From Bedellia somnulentella (Eukaryota; Arthropoda; Insecta; Lepidoptera; Bedelliidae), in NCBI GenBank assembly GCA_963576735.1, contig OY755171.1:12586001-12650000 (forward strand): a stretch of 64,000 bases of DNA, in the 5' to 3' direction. Numbering within the stretch: position 1 is the first letter of the stretch; the number at the start of each line of letters is the position of its first letter. The notes under the pieces are model-generated. The model had not been told where the DNA came from and did no database searches. It saw only the letters and a list, made by a program, of their open reading frames with translations. A program made the translations under genes and the position numbers. Below, one piece after another: positions 33,029 to 43,145 of this stretch.

Positions 33029-34082
33029 TTTGTGGGTGGCCCGGGAATCAAACTAAATCTAAAATGGCGCTGAAGCTACATGCCTTTTAATACTTCAGAT
33101 TAGTTAAAATTAGAGTTCAGTGAAACAAAGCAAGATGAGTGTGGTATATAATCAGTGTGTTAGTTTATTTATAATATAAGATAGTTCGAAATCATGTATA
33201 GTAATAATAATCACCACATTTTCTTGTATCCCCTTATAGGCCTGATACATGAAAGAAACTCTTTCCTCCAGCATTTAAGGGTGCCTCATAACCATTGTGC
33301 CCCGAAGAGAGAGATTAATGTTGTACTATTAAAATCAATCCTACTATGCAAACAACAACAAATGACCATGCTTATAATAAAAATAATTTACCGCAATTCT
33401 CAATGTAACAACTTTGATGAACATGATGAAACAATTTAACTTAGCAAAATATAAATCAATCTAAAACATCTTCGTTCTTATACCGCATTTCGTATTACAA
33501 CCCAAAAAATATATTCCTGTATAATTCCATTCCATTCAAACAAAAGTATCAATTCCATTAGTATTCACTTATCAAATTCTACTCGGAAAGAAAAAGTTTT
33601 AATAACCTTATAACCTGGAAAACCTTTGAATGGAGAATTCTCATGATAAAATACAATTCCGGAGTAGAAAGACCAAATTCGAAGCGTAACCGATCTTAAT
33701 GTGTAGCGCGCATGCACACGTTAAGCCGTACCAGTTGAACTTACATATTCGAGTATGTGGAAAGACGCTTTTAGAAATGTTATTTAAATTGAAAAGCACA
33801 AGGAAAATTTATATAAATTGGTTCAGTGAAATTTTTGTATGCTAGTTTCTATATTCTATAGTTTAACAAGGTTTGGGTAATGATAACAAAAGATACAAAG
33901 GTCAATAGGAAAATTACTCTTCTTTTATGATGCATGGTATTGTATTTAAAAAGTATGCATTGTTTTACGTAACTGAAGAACCTATTGTAATATGAACACC
34001 ACCGAGGACGTTATACGTTTATGACCAAATAATATTATTGAAATCCAGATTTCTTCCTGTTATTTAAGCATTATATATATTC
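33029..34082. other. Unassigned stretch
   Basis: AT-rich. An 81-codon plus frame at 33194-33439 is Asn/His/Ile-rich and has no domain. Confidence 0.3.
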
Positions 34083-34135
34083 TCCTATCCTCACGGCTAT
34101 ACTCCCACAAAGGGGAAACTTTTCCTGCAAATCAA
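34083..34135 (-). mobile_element. SINE-B 3' fragment
   Basis: CCTCACGGCTATACTCCC and AAAGGGGAAACTTTTCC. Confidence 0.45.
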
Positions 34136-34489
34136 AGGGGAGGAATGATCAATGAAGCGCTTGTTGGTTATAGATTTCCAAACATGTATATATACTAGAG
34201 GTTATCTAGAGATCAAAATGTGATTATAATTACAGTAAATCTAAACAATTTGCTTTCTAGAGACAAATAATATTAACGACAGGCAATACTTATCTATTCT
34301 CAAACTAACCACAGCCTAACAATTAATAAAAGAGTATGTATGAATATGTATCAGGAGGTTGTAACTAAATTTATATTTTGTAGTACTTTGTATCTAAAAA
34401 TGTGTGTACTTTGTACTAACTAATGCTTCTCTGTCCCCATAATTTTCGTAAAAAAGGTTAAAAGTTTTTGCTTCACACACATTTACATG

Positions 34490-34741
34490 AAGGCCGTGTA
34501 GTGCCGGCTTAGAATGTCGCTACCCCTTTCTACCCACGGGTGTCGTAAGAGGCGACTAAGGGTATTGGGGCTTTTTATTGGATTTTTGGGCGATGCGGTT
34601 GGAGACCCGTCACCAAAAAGACTTTATTTTACCGCCTTTACCCTACACAACTTCCAAAAGTGGCTGAGGAATTTATAATTCCTTGGCTCTGGCTACCCCT
34701 TCTAGGGAATTATAGGCGTGAGTATATGTATGTATGTATGT
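34490..34741 (+). mobile_element. SINE-B, full-length, GCCGTGTAG subtype
   Basis: 11-bp duplication ACATTTACATG (34479-34489 and 34742-34752). It inserted into the tail of the older SINE-B at 34753, giving a tail-to-tail pair. Confidence 0.93.
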
Positions 34742-34752
34742 ACATTTACATG

Positions 34753-34850
34753 CTCATGGCTGGCTATAAATCCCAAAGGGGTAGCCCAAGCCTCAGAATT
34801 ATTAATTCTTCAGTCACTTTTGGATGTTAGTGAAGATTTTCATTCACGTA
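34753..34850 (-). mobile_element. SINE-B 3' part, host of the preceding insertion
   Basis: CTCATGGCTGGCTATAAATC, GGGGTAGCCCAAGCC and CAGTCACTTTTGGATG. Confidence 0.75.
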
Positions 34851-34892
34851 TTATAGAAAGATTCCTTATATTTATTGAATTACGACCTACGA

Positions 34893-34948
34893 ATGATTTT
34901 ACATATACATATATATACTGATGATTTTACATATACATATATATACTG
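34893..34948. repeat. Perfect 28-bp tandem duplication
   Basis: ATGATTTTACATATACATAT plus eight more bases is repeated without a mismatch. Confidence 0.95.
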
Positions 34949-35069
34949 TATTCTTAAGTATTCGGCAATAGGTTATGGTGAGATCATAAAAATTAACACC
35001 GGTGTGCGTATGTGAGAGTATGGTGCGTGAAACTAGTATGGCGGATTACTTAAATTACCCTATAAGCTT

Positions 35070-35260
35070 TTAATAAAATTACTAGAGCTCCGCATCGGCT
35101 TCGCCCCGATCGATGGTGATAAGTGTTTTTTGCTGCTTACCCCTATGATATTTAGGTTAATATACGTATTTAGTATGTAGATATAACCTATGTTACTTTA
35201 AGAGGTTTTACTCTCTATTGGTGAAAGATTTTCTAAATTCAGTTGTGTTATTGTGTAGCC
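35070..35260 (+). mobile_element. Retroposon fragment
   Basis: Starts ATTACTAGAGCTCCGCATC-GGCTTCGCC and continues with CCTATGTTACTTTAAG and CTCTATTGGTGAAAG. These phrases are typical of a dispersed lepidopteran repeat often followed by an AAATCGGTTCAGTAG-like block. Clade not assigned. Confidence 0.5.
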
Positions 35261-35441
35261 CATTCATTCTAGGCAAAGTTGCGTGAGGCAAATATAGAGA
35301 CTAATAAATTTAGACAATGATCTTAGGAATCGTCAACACTATAGTGAAGAAAAGGAGCTTTTCTTTTTCAAATGAGCCTTTTGGGTTACCTTACGAGGTT
35401 TAACTAACTACACGTATAACTTAAGAAAAGACACATACGTT

Positions 35442-35657
35442 AGTAGAGGACAACCACAGAAAAAAACATTTTGACCAAAAAGAGAAAGTGTTCAAAAAGG
35501 CAGGTATCCGAAATATGAAGAATAAAAGAGCATGTATGAAAATATTGATGGATGTGAACGAAGCTAGAGAGGTTTGCCAGGACTGTCAAAGTAGCAATCG
35601 ATAGTCTCTGCCTACCCCAATGGGAACTAACGGTGTGAGTATATGTATGTATGTACA
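35442..35657 (+). mobile_element. LINE-C 3' end with intact tail
   Basis: Encodes a decayed reverse-transcriptase end (GRPRRTHLDQI-like region, then ATGTGAACGAAGCTAGAGAG) and finishes CCAATGGGAACTAACGGTG + TGAGTATATGTATGTATG. The last ~20 bp equal the SINE-B terminus. Confidence 0.8.
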
Positions 35658-35667
35658 TTCGTGTGGG

Positions 35668-35745
35668 TACGATTTAGGGTTAGAACCCACACCCCGCCTC
35701 TTAGCATACGATACGTTGGTCTTCATATTAAGCTATCAAGTTTGT
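35668..35745 (-). repeat. tRNA-like remnant
   Basis: Minus strand: GATAGCTTAATATGAAG (A-box-like) and GTGGGTTCTAACCC (B-box-like). The B-box region matches GTGGGTTCTAATCC at 50328-50341, suggesting one tRNA-headed SINE family. Confidence 0.45.
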
Positions 35746-36084
35746 TATCTATGTTAATACTACACAGCAAATAAAAAGTTAGAAAATAAAAAAGTTGTAA
35801 ACTCTGTGCGTCACGTTCGAGTAATTTGGATCTTGAGAAACAGTACACTGTTGTATAGTGGTTTGTAACAGATGTTTCCTATCTTCTATTCTATTGTATG
35901 AAGCTACAATATTCCTTTAATACTGCTTACTTCCGCGTAGTTTTAGCTTGGAATATCACATTCCAACGTTGTTTCGTATATATTATATGAGATTAATAAA
36001 GAATATGGGTATTTGTAGTCCATGTGGTGAAAACCTCAAACCGTCGGTTTTTGCTTCACCATTTTTTTCAGGTCCATTACCTCA

Positions 36085-36640
36085 ATCACCTTACTTATAC
36101 TCACGCCAATAGTTCCCATTGGGGTAGGCAGAGACTATCGATCGCAATTTGCACGATCCTAGCAAACCTCACTAGCTTTGTTTACATCGATACCTTCCTT
36201 AACATGTTTTTTTCATTCTTTATACTCCGAACGTCTGCCTTTTTGAGCACACTCTCTATTTCGTCCAAATGTGCCCACCGTGATCGCCCTTTACTGACAT
36301 TACTATGACTCTCAAAAACCATCGTTTTGGTTTTATCCACATTCGCCCACATTCCCCTTCTTTCAAATGACGCACATGCAATATTCATCATCTATTGCAA
36401 ACTCTTCCACCGTCGATCAAGTAGCACTTGATCGTCATCGTTTAAGAGGCATTTAATGATGAATCCACCCATTCCCAGTCTAATCACTGTCACGTAACTC
36501 TGTTAAACAGTCATCCATGAACAAATTGAAGAGCCAAGGAGAAGCTACACATCCGTGTCGGACACCCGAAATTGTTGGTTCATAAGCTCTGGTAACCCGT
36601 TTTAGATAACTTAACCTTTATTTGATAAAAATTGACAGTT
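36085..36640 (-). pseudogene. LINE-C reverse transcriptase remnant with deletion
   Basis: The minus strand reads SGVRHGCVASPWLFNLFMDD (thumb-side of the RT palm), then LLNDDDQVLL where YADD is expected, then ANVDKTKTMVFES, then directly RWAHLDEIESVLKKADV and the LINE-C terminus. About 150 residues normally lie between MVFE and the last block, so there is an internal deletion. Stops and a frame change interrupt it. The first catalytic position is Asn-Asp rather than Tyr-Ala in YADD, so it is dead. This copy ties the LINE-C tail to a true non-LTR reverse transcriptase. Confidence 0.8.
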
Positions 36641-36803
36641 GCTACATTACTGCTAGCTCCTGAAATATCCTCATTTGCTAAAATAACAGGTGTGAAAGAA
36701 AGTTCTGGAAACTAATAGTCGTAATAGCAAATCAATGAATGAAAGTTGAACGACTTTAACAACTACTGCTTGTAATGTTGTTAAAATTGTACAATTGGTT
36801 AAA

Positions 36804-37056
36804 CATACATACATACATATACTCACGGCTATAAATCCCAAGAAAGGGGTAGCCAGAGCTAAGGAATTAGAAATTCCTCAGCCATTTTTGGAAGGTGCGT
36901 GGGGAATAGATGGTGAAATAAAGGTTCTTGGTGGTGGGTCTCCAACCGCATCGCCCAAAAATCCCTTAAAAGCCATAATACCGTTAGTCGCCTTTTACGT
37001 ACACCCACCGGAAGAAATGGGGTAGTGCTATTCTAAGCCGACACTACACAGCAAAC
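36804..37056 (-). mobile_element. SINE-B, full-length with TSD
   Basis: TTGGTTAAAC duplication at 36795-36804 and 37057-37066. Complete from (CATA)n tail to the GCCGACACTACACAGC end. Open frames inside it are not genes. Confidence 0.94.
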
Positions 37057-37066
37057 TTGGTTAAAC

Positions 37067-37794
37067 TTAGTATAAAATTCAAACTTAAGATTTATTTGAT
37101 TAGTTAAAGATAACACAGCGAATTCAGACTCACTCATTTACACGTCAGTCATCAGTAAAGATGCTTAAAGATCTTGAGTAAAACTAGTTAAAGCTTAATC
37201 ATCACATTGGATCTGCCTATATCCGCAGAGGAAATAGAGAAAGAGATAGCCAGATATGATAATAAAGAGGGATTAACATCCTAAACGCTACAATTAATGG
37301 TACTGGTATTGGACGACATGCTAAGTGGTACACAAGAAAGTAAGCCGCAAGACGTCAATATTTTAGGTACTTCATATAAAAACAGCATCCCACATAGAAA
37401 TATATTATTACCTTCTAGTGATACTATATCTTAACTATATTGTATAATCATAAACTATATGACATACTTTTTCTATAAAATAATATTATAAAAATATAAC
37501 TACCGAATAGAAGAAAACATAAAAACAAAAAAGAATAAGTAAAATATTATAGATGTCAAAAAGGAAAATGAATTTCTAAGTTCCAAACTTTCGTTTGAAA
37601 AACAAAGAAGTTACAAATTTTATTTTCCTTAATCAAATCAAGCTTTTAGAAAACTTTTCGACAGTGTTTTCTTTTCGACCGTCATAAATTCTTAACTAGT
37701 GTAACTATTCTAAAATTCATGATGCATACCATTAGTCGAGAGTCATATTACTTCATGCAAACATTCCAATTACACGTTTGCGCCTCACTTAATT
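37067..37794. other. Unassigned AT-rich stretch
   Basis: No gene or repeat recognised next to the CpG island. Confidence 0.3.
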
Positions 37795-38110
37795 AAATTA
37801 ACGTATGTTAAACGAGACAGCGACGCGGGGCGCGAGATCGCAGCGACAAACGCGCGACGTTCCCCAGCGGCGAGCGGGCTCGCACTAGCGTCGCGCCGCC
37901 CAGCCGCCCGCCCGCCCTGCTTCCTCACCTTCGCCGGTACCCGCGGTGCAGCCTTCTCCAACAACTGCTGACTGCCACCGCCAACTAAGCACCGACTTAT
38001 TAGCATAAAATAAATGAACGGACTCCTCAGAAGATGCACCGCGCTGTTCCTAAGCCCGTGCCATCAAAATGTTGCTGGCTCTGAAAGCTGCGCGCGCTGC
38101 CGCCTCGCTC
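37795..38110 (-). promoter_or_regulatory. CpG-rich island, candidate promoter / first exon
   Basis: About 300 bp with dense CpG (runs such as GCGACGCGGGGCGCGAGATC) in AT-rich DNA. On the minus strand GGCGAAG|GTGAGGAAG at 37929/37928 is a strong 5' splice-donor match, and upstream (about 37975) GGCAGTCAGCAG resembles an arthropod initiator. This fits a 5' UTR exon of a minus-strand gene whose next exon lies at lower coordinates. An 84-codon minus frame is Arg/Ala-rich and not convincing as protein. Confidence 0.4.
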
Positions 38111-38524
38111 CGAGCCTTTAACTTAATCTCTATCTTAAAGAACGTTTGCCTGCACCGAACAGATTATCTTATTTTTGCTAACTTCGCTTCGATAAGCATT
38201 GCACTAAATTTTAAAATGTGCAGTTCAAGACGGGAAGAAATGTTCTTCAATTTCCCTTTTGGATTATGGAAATGATCAAAACTTAAGCTTTAAGTTTATT
38301 TAATTAATACTTAATCCTTGAAAATTTCATTATGTTACAAATCTGTTTAATGTGAATTTTTACGTTAATAATGCCCTTTTAATCTGATAGTAACAGGCAG
38401 ATAGCGTAGAGTTATTACAGAGTTATTAATAAATATATTGGAACTTTCCTGGAACAATTTCTGAATCAAATTACACAGTAACATTATCTTATTTGTGAAA
38501 GTATTTGTCGGCATTAATCAACGG
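38111..38524. other. Unassigned stretch
   Basis: Nothing recognised beyond the island's edge. Confidence 0.3.
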
Positions 38525-38650
38525 AATTAACTCTGTCTAGCTGTTTGTTTGTCAATCACGCCTATACTACTCAACCCATTAAGATGAATTTTGGCACAAA
38601 ATTGGAAAATCGTAGGTATTTTAACATATGATCCTATCACACCCAAAAGA
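38525..38650 (-). mobile_element. Retroposon fragment
   Basis: CTGTCTAGCTGTTTGTTTGTC, CTACTCAACCCATTAAGATG and AATTTTGGCACAAAATTGG are the complement of a dispersed lepidopteran repeat (AAATTTCA...CGGTTCAGTAG type) related to 63650-63775. Confidence 0.45.
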
Positions 38651-38934
38651 GTAATGGTGCTTAAGGGATCTTAGATAATACGTTAAACAGTTTGTTTCAT
38701 TGTAATGCAAATGTGCAGCAAAGTCCAACTTTCACGTAGGGACAACAAACTAGAATGCAAACAACAAACTAGATCAACATGACAAATCATTATAAAAAAA
38801 ATATAAAAAGAAATAATGAAAAACATAGAATCTTTGAAAGAAATTATTGTTTCAAAATCAAATCATAATCAACAATTTCGGGTTATTAACCCAAGTACTA
38901 CTTAAATTGGAAGTTAATACTTGGGAGGACAACA

Positions 38935-39090
38935 ACAACTTGGGAGGAGATGGTACAAATAATGTATCGTTGGTGATGGGTCTCCAACCGCATCGCCCAA
39001 AAAAACGGTTTAGAAGCCCACTACCATTAGTCGGCGACACCCGTGGGTAGAAAGGAGTAGTGACATTCAAAGCCGACACTACACGGCAAA
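38935..39090 (-). mobile_element. SINE-B 5' part, GCCGTGTAG subtype
   Basis: GGTGATGGGTCTCCAACCGC to GCCGACACTACACGGC. The tail half is missing. Confidence 0.85.
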
Positions 39091-39195
39091 TTTAATAACT
39101 AAAAGCTTATAAATATACAACTTTTATTTTTCTTAAGTGCCGTACATATCATATCATTTATTGTATTTTCATTCTTCTCAACAAGAACAACAGCC

Positions 39196-39345
39196 ATGCA
39201 AAAAAATCTAGAAGAGGTAGTAGCCAGAGCTTCAGATTAAGAAATTCCGCAGCCACGTTCAGAAGTTGAGTGATAAAAAGGCCCAATACCCTTAGTCGCC
39301 TCTGACGAACACCCACGGGAACAAATGGGGTAGTGCTCAGCACAC
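39196..39345 (-). mobile_element. SINE-B with central deletion
   Basis: The tail-side block (GTAGCCAGAGCTTCAG) joins directly to GGCCCAATACCCTTAGTCGC. The GGTCTCCAACC segment is absent. Confidence 0.75.
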
Positions 39346-39488
39346 TGCATACTTTCGGGACTATTTAATACCAGAGGCTTGTTAGATGATGTATGCATGG
39401 GAAATTTAACTAACAGTTTACAAAAAAAATACTAAATAGATACAACTTTTAGTAATTTTGATGTTCATGATCATTCTCAACAACCAAC

Positions 39489-39732
39489 ATACATATACTC
39501 ACGGCTATAAATCCCTATGAGGAAGCCAGAGTTAAGGAATTAGAAATTTCTCAGCCATCTTTGGAAGTTGCGTGGGGAAAAGATGGAGAAATAAAGGTTG
39601 TTGGTGATGGGTCGCCAACCGCATCGCCCAAAAATCCCTTAAAAGCCCCAATAACGTTAGTCACCTCTTACGTACACCCACCGGAAGAAATGGGGTAGTG
39701 CTATTCTAAGCCGACACTACGCAGCTCAAACC
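39489..39732 (-). mobile_element. SINE-B, full-length with TSD
   Basis: AACAACCAAC at 39479-39488 and 39733-39742. All family blocks are present. Confidence 0.93.
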
Positions 39733-39742
39733 AACAACCAAC

Positions 39743-41083
39743 TACTCTGAAAACAATTAAGAAAATAAAGCACACCCACACTGACACTGACAGTAATGTG
39801 ATTTAAAAAAAAATATACGAGTGGTTATTTTGAAAGGTGATGTAACGAGTTTTAATTACATTTTGTTACGTTTTTAAAACGCTATTTATACATGACAACG
39901 CATCTACGCCGTCAGCACTTGACATAGCTACTTTATAAGCTGACAGAAAAGTAATTAAGGGATTGTGCATTTTAATTTATTCATAAGCTTGTTGAATAAA
40001 AGTGGAACCAAAAGGGAGATTGTGTTTTATGAATATATAATACACTGGTTGCATTGATATAAGTTTTTAGTTAGGAAAATGTTAGTTTAAATATCTGATT
40101 TTGATGTTTTAAGATTGTTCATTTGGCAAAAACATAAAAATGTATGAAAATATTTTTAGTATAAATGCAAAAACATCTTAAATTAAAACTTAAGAACGCT
40201 TAATTAATTGAAAACCAAGGAAAATTCACAAGTACAAAATAAATGCACTTTAAAGTTTATATCATACAATCTTTTAAACTACTTTTAAAAATATTGCTGA
40301 TAAATAAAGGGTATTTTTATTATCTTATACCAAGTTCATACCCGATTTTATATAAACATTTCATTTCATTTTTTATGCACGCAATAACGCGAAATGTACA
40401 ACACAAATTCGGTATGCAAAGTCTTAGAAAAGTGGTGCTGATTGCGAAACCATTTCGAGATATTATGTTTTTAAACAATATTTTCTTGAAATTAAATCAA
40501 ACAAAGCTAAAATGACCGTTATTTTGTCAAAAAACTGCAACAGTATTTGCACCTTCAGTGTTATTTCAAAGACATTTGGTTTTGCAGTTCATTAATAAAA
40601 TATCGAAAATCATAGGTTTCTTTAGTATATTATCGTAATAATTTCATTTGAGATCACAAAGTTGTGAAATGTAATGCAATTCACAACATTTTTATTAAAC
40701 ATTTTGCTTTATTTGCATGTCGCTACGTGATATTTTCAATCGATGACGTCATTAAGTACAAAAGTTGAACAATCTTAAAAAAATCATAACTTTACAGTTA
40801 CCCATTTTAAGTGAAAAATATTCAAATTAGTCTTTTATTTTCTAGTTTGCTATCGAATAAAAATATTTAATAAATACCAAAAAAAAACTTTGCTCACCGA
40901 ATTATGTAACTGTCTCTGTAACCCATTTATATACCCAAAACAAAGTTGTTTCTTTTAGAATGTTCAGATTTTCATTTACTGTTTTCTGCTTAAAACCAAT
41001 ATTGTGTAATCAATTTAAACCCCTCAATATATGCATCAGATCTCAGCACATTAATTGATATTTCAGCTGAACATTTATTACAG
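39743..41083. other. Unassigned AT-rich stretch
   Basis: A 90-codon plus frame at 40243-40515 is Phe/Ile/Leu/Lys-rich and best explained by base composition. No repeat recognised. Confidence 0.35.
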
Positions 41084-41331
41084 TGCCGTGTAGTACCGGC
41101 TTAAAATGCCACTACCCCATTCTACCCACGAGTGTCGTAAGAGGCGACTAAGAGCATAGTGATTTATATGTAAACTGGTTTTTGGGCGAAGCGGTTGGAG
41201 ATCCATCACCAAAAAACTTTATTTCTACCATCTTGTCCTCTATCAACTTCCAAATGTGGCGGAGGAGTTTCTAGGTCTGAAGCTTTGGCTGCCCGTGTTT
41301 GAGCTTTATGGCCGTGAGTATATGTATGTAG
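41084..41331 (+). mobile_element. SINE-B, full-length, GCCGTGTAG subtype, diverged
   Basis: GCCGTGTAGTACCGGCTTAA to GGCCGTGAGTATATGTATG. No target duplication readable. Confidence 0.88.
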
Positions 41332-41618
41332 TGATGTCTCAGATATATCAAATTGACTTTGATAAGTCTGTAATAATATACCAACCGCTGCTCATATGTT
41401 AACCTCATCGCCATAATACATTCTAATCAAAGTCCATGACGGGCACAATCTTGTGTTTGTTCACTGTACAAATTATTATTTATATTGATCCTATCAGCCT
41501 TTGAATTTATGTGGTTAGCGTTCGTCTCAAAATAAAATACAATATATAACGCTTTGAAGATATAGACTTATTTGCAATGAACATTTTAAATGCTTTTTGT
41601 TGGTACTGTCTAGTCTCG

Positions 41619-41982
41619 ACGACGACGTGACGACGTGATAGCTCAGTGGGTAGAACACCGGTTGACGTGCAAGCGACTAGTGTTCAAATCCCGGGTCGGG
41701 CAATTTGTCTTTTCTAAAGACATACGTGTGGTTATTTATCATGGTTGTTAACGGTGAGGGAAAACATCGTGAGGAAACCCACATGGCTGAGTTGTACTTA
41801 GTCATGTGACAGTGTATTCGTACGAAACGGCGATAGGCCTGCTCCCTATCACGTGAGTACACTGTCCATGCAAAACGTGGGTACTTTGAACACCAGGTGA
41901 CAAAGTCACGTGATGTTCAGAAGTATTAGTACCTCTGCCAACCCCCTCGGGGATATTCGGCGTGAACGTTTATGTTATGTTA
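41619..41982 (+). mobile_element. SINE-A, full-length reference copy
   Basis: Perfect 12-bp duplication TGTCTAGTCTCG (41607-41618 and 41983-41994). The tRNA-like head GTGATAGCTCAGTGGGTAG has a good A-box (TAGCTCAGTGGG) and B-box (GTTCAAATCCC). The body of ~250 bp ends CGGCGTGAACGTTTATG and the tail is (TTATG)n. With 364 bp it defines the full family length. Confidence 0.96.
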
Positions 41983-41994
41983 TGTCTAGTCTCG

Positions 41995-42810
41995 TAATAT
42001 CTACGTCAATTTTGAAAAACTACCGTATTTTTATTCCACGGATAGCATGGAAATTGTGTGGGGAACAAGGGGCACTATAACCCTTATTTCAGCAATTTAA
42101 AGTTTAAGTCATGTCATACCCTTATCCAACATGTAGGAGTGGGTTATGTCAATAATACACTTCTGAGTTTATTGTCATGAAAAAATCTGATTTTGTTGGT
42201 GATTATAATGGAATACTTTTTTAAGGTCTGTGTTTTAGACTAAGATTAGCAATCATGATTTCGGTTTGCATGTTTGTATCTTAATTTAAAATGTAGAAAT
42301 AGCCACACCCTACCTTTTTGCCTAAATGTGGTATTACCCTTTTATTGTGGCTCACAATTCATCAAGAAGCATAATTTTTGACCCTATAAATTTTTCTCTT
42401 TTACTGCTTTTTTATCTGCTTTAATTATCTTGCTTTATAGTTTCGTGTCCTAGCAAATTTTTCTTAGTTTTCACAAATTTATTGTAGGAGAATACGTGAA
42501 ACTTTGTATTTCTTTTAATGGATTACTTACCTCCGACAAAGAAGCCATTATGGTCTTATCGACATAATAAAAAGCTTATTCCTAAAATACTTTTTCTGAT
42601 CGGCATCAAAACTCTTTGATTGAATTATAAGCTATAGCTTATGTTCTGTAATGTTATAAATGCAACATGTAATGATTTAAAAAAACTAGAGAGGAACTTA
42701 ACAAATAAGCGACAAATAAGATTAATCCAAATTAATTCTTAACACTTCGAACTCCTGTTTGTATTGAGGTGAGGGTATTCTCCATTTCATTTTAAAAACG
42801 TCCTCCGTAG
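41995..42810. other. Unassigned AT-rich stretch
   Basis: Nothing recognised. Confidence 0.3.
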
Positions 42811-43145
42811 TTGCCCACTACTGATTATATATACACCACAAATACATACACACCACAACTCTTTTTATCGCATCTCACATTTTTATCCATCCTCTCTATG
42901 TGCCCAAACCATCTTTACAATCCCTTTTCTATGTCTTTACAATGTCATCTTTCACACAGTAACTTCTTGAAAGTTATCACAATTAAAAATGTTCTTGAAA
43001 TCACATTATTTCTAATAAATAACATTATTTTTCACTCAATCACATAACCTAACACTACATTTTTTATGAGGGACCTCATGTCTTCACTATCTTTTCACTA
43101 CGCTCTCATGCTTTTCTGCCATACCCAACATTTCCTTACATATGT
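42811..43145 (-). pseudogene. LINE reverse transcriptase remnant (LINE-C related)
   Basis: On the minus strand at about 42865-42925 the reading RWFGHIERMDKN matches the conserved RWFGHVERM block near the end of non-LTR reverse transcriptases. The flanks (KDIEKGL before, VRCDKK after) fit loosely. The higher-coordinate part (42970-43060) resembles 7575-7672 beside a LINE-C end. Stops break the frame. Confidence 0.6.

Noticed and set aside
36795..37025. 76-codon plus frame
   Set aside because: Lies entirely in a SINE-B copy with target duplications.
37785..38039. 84-codon minus frame in the CpG island
   Set aside because: Arg/Ala-rich low-complexity reading driven by CpG content. The splice donor interrupts it.
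40243..40515. 90-codon plus frame
   Set aside because: Composition is explained by AT-rich DNA. No domain or signal, and no GC or codon change.
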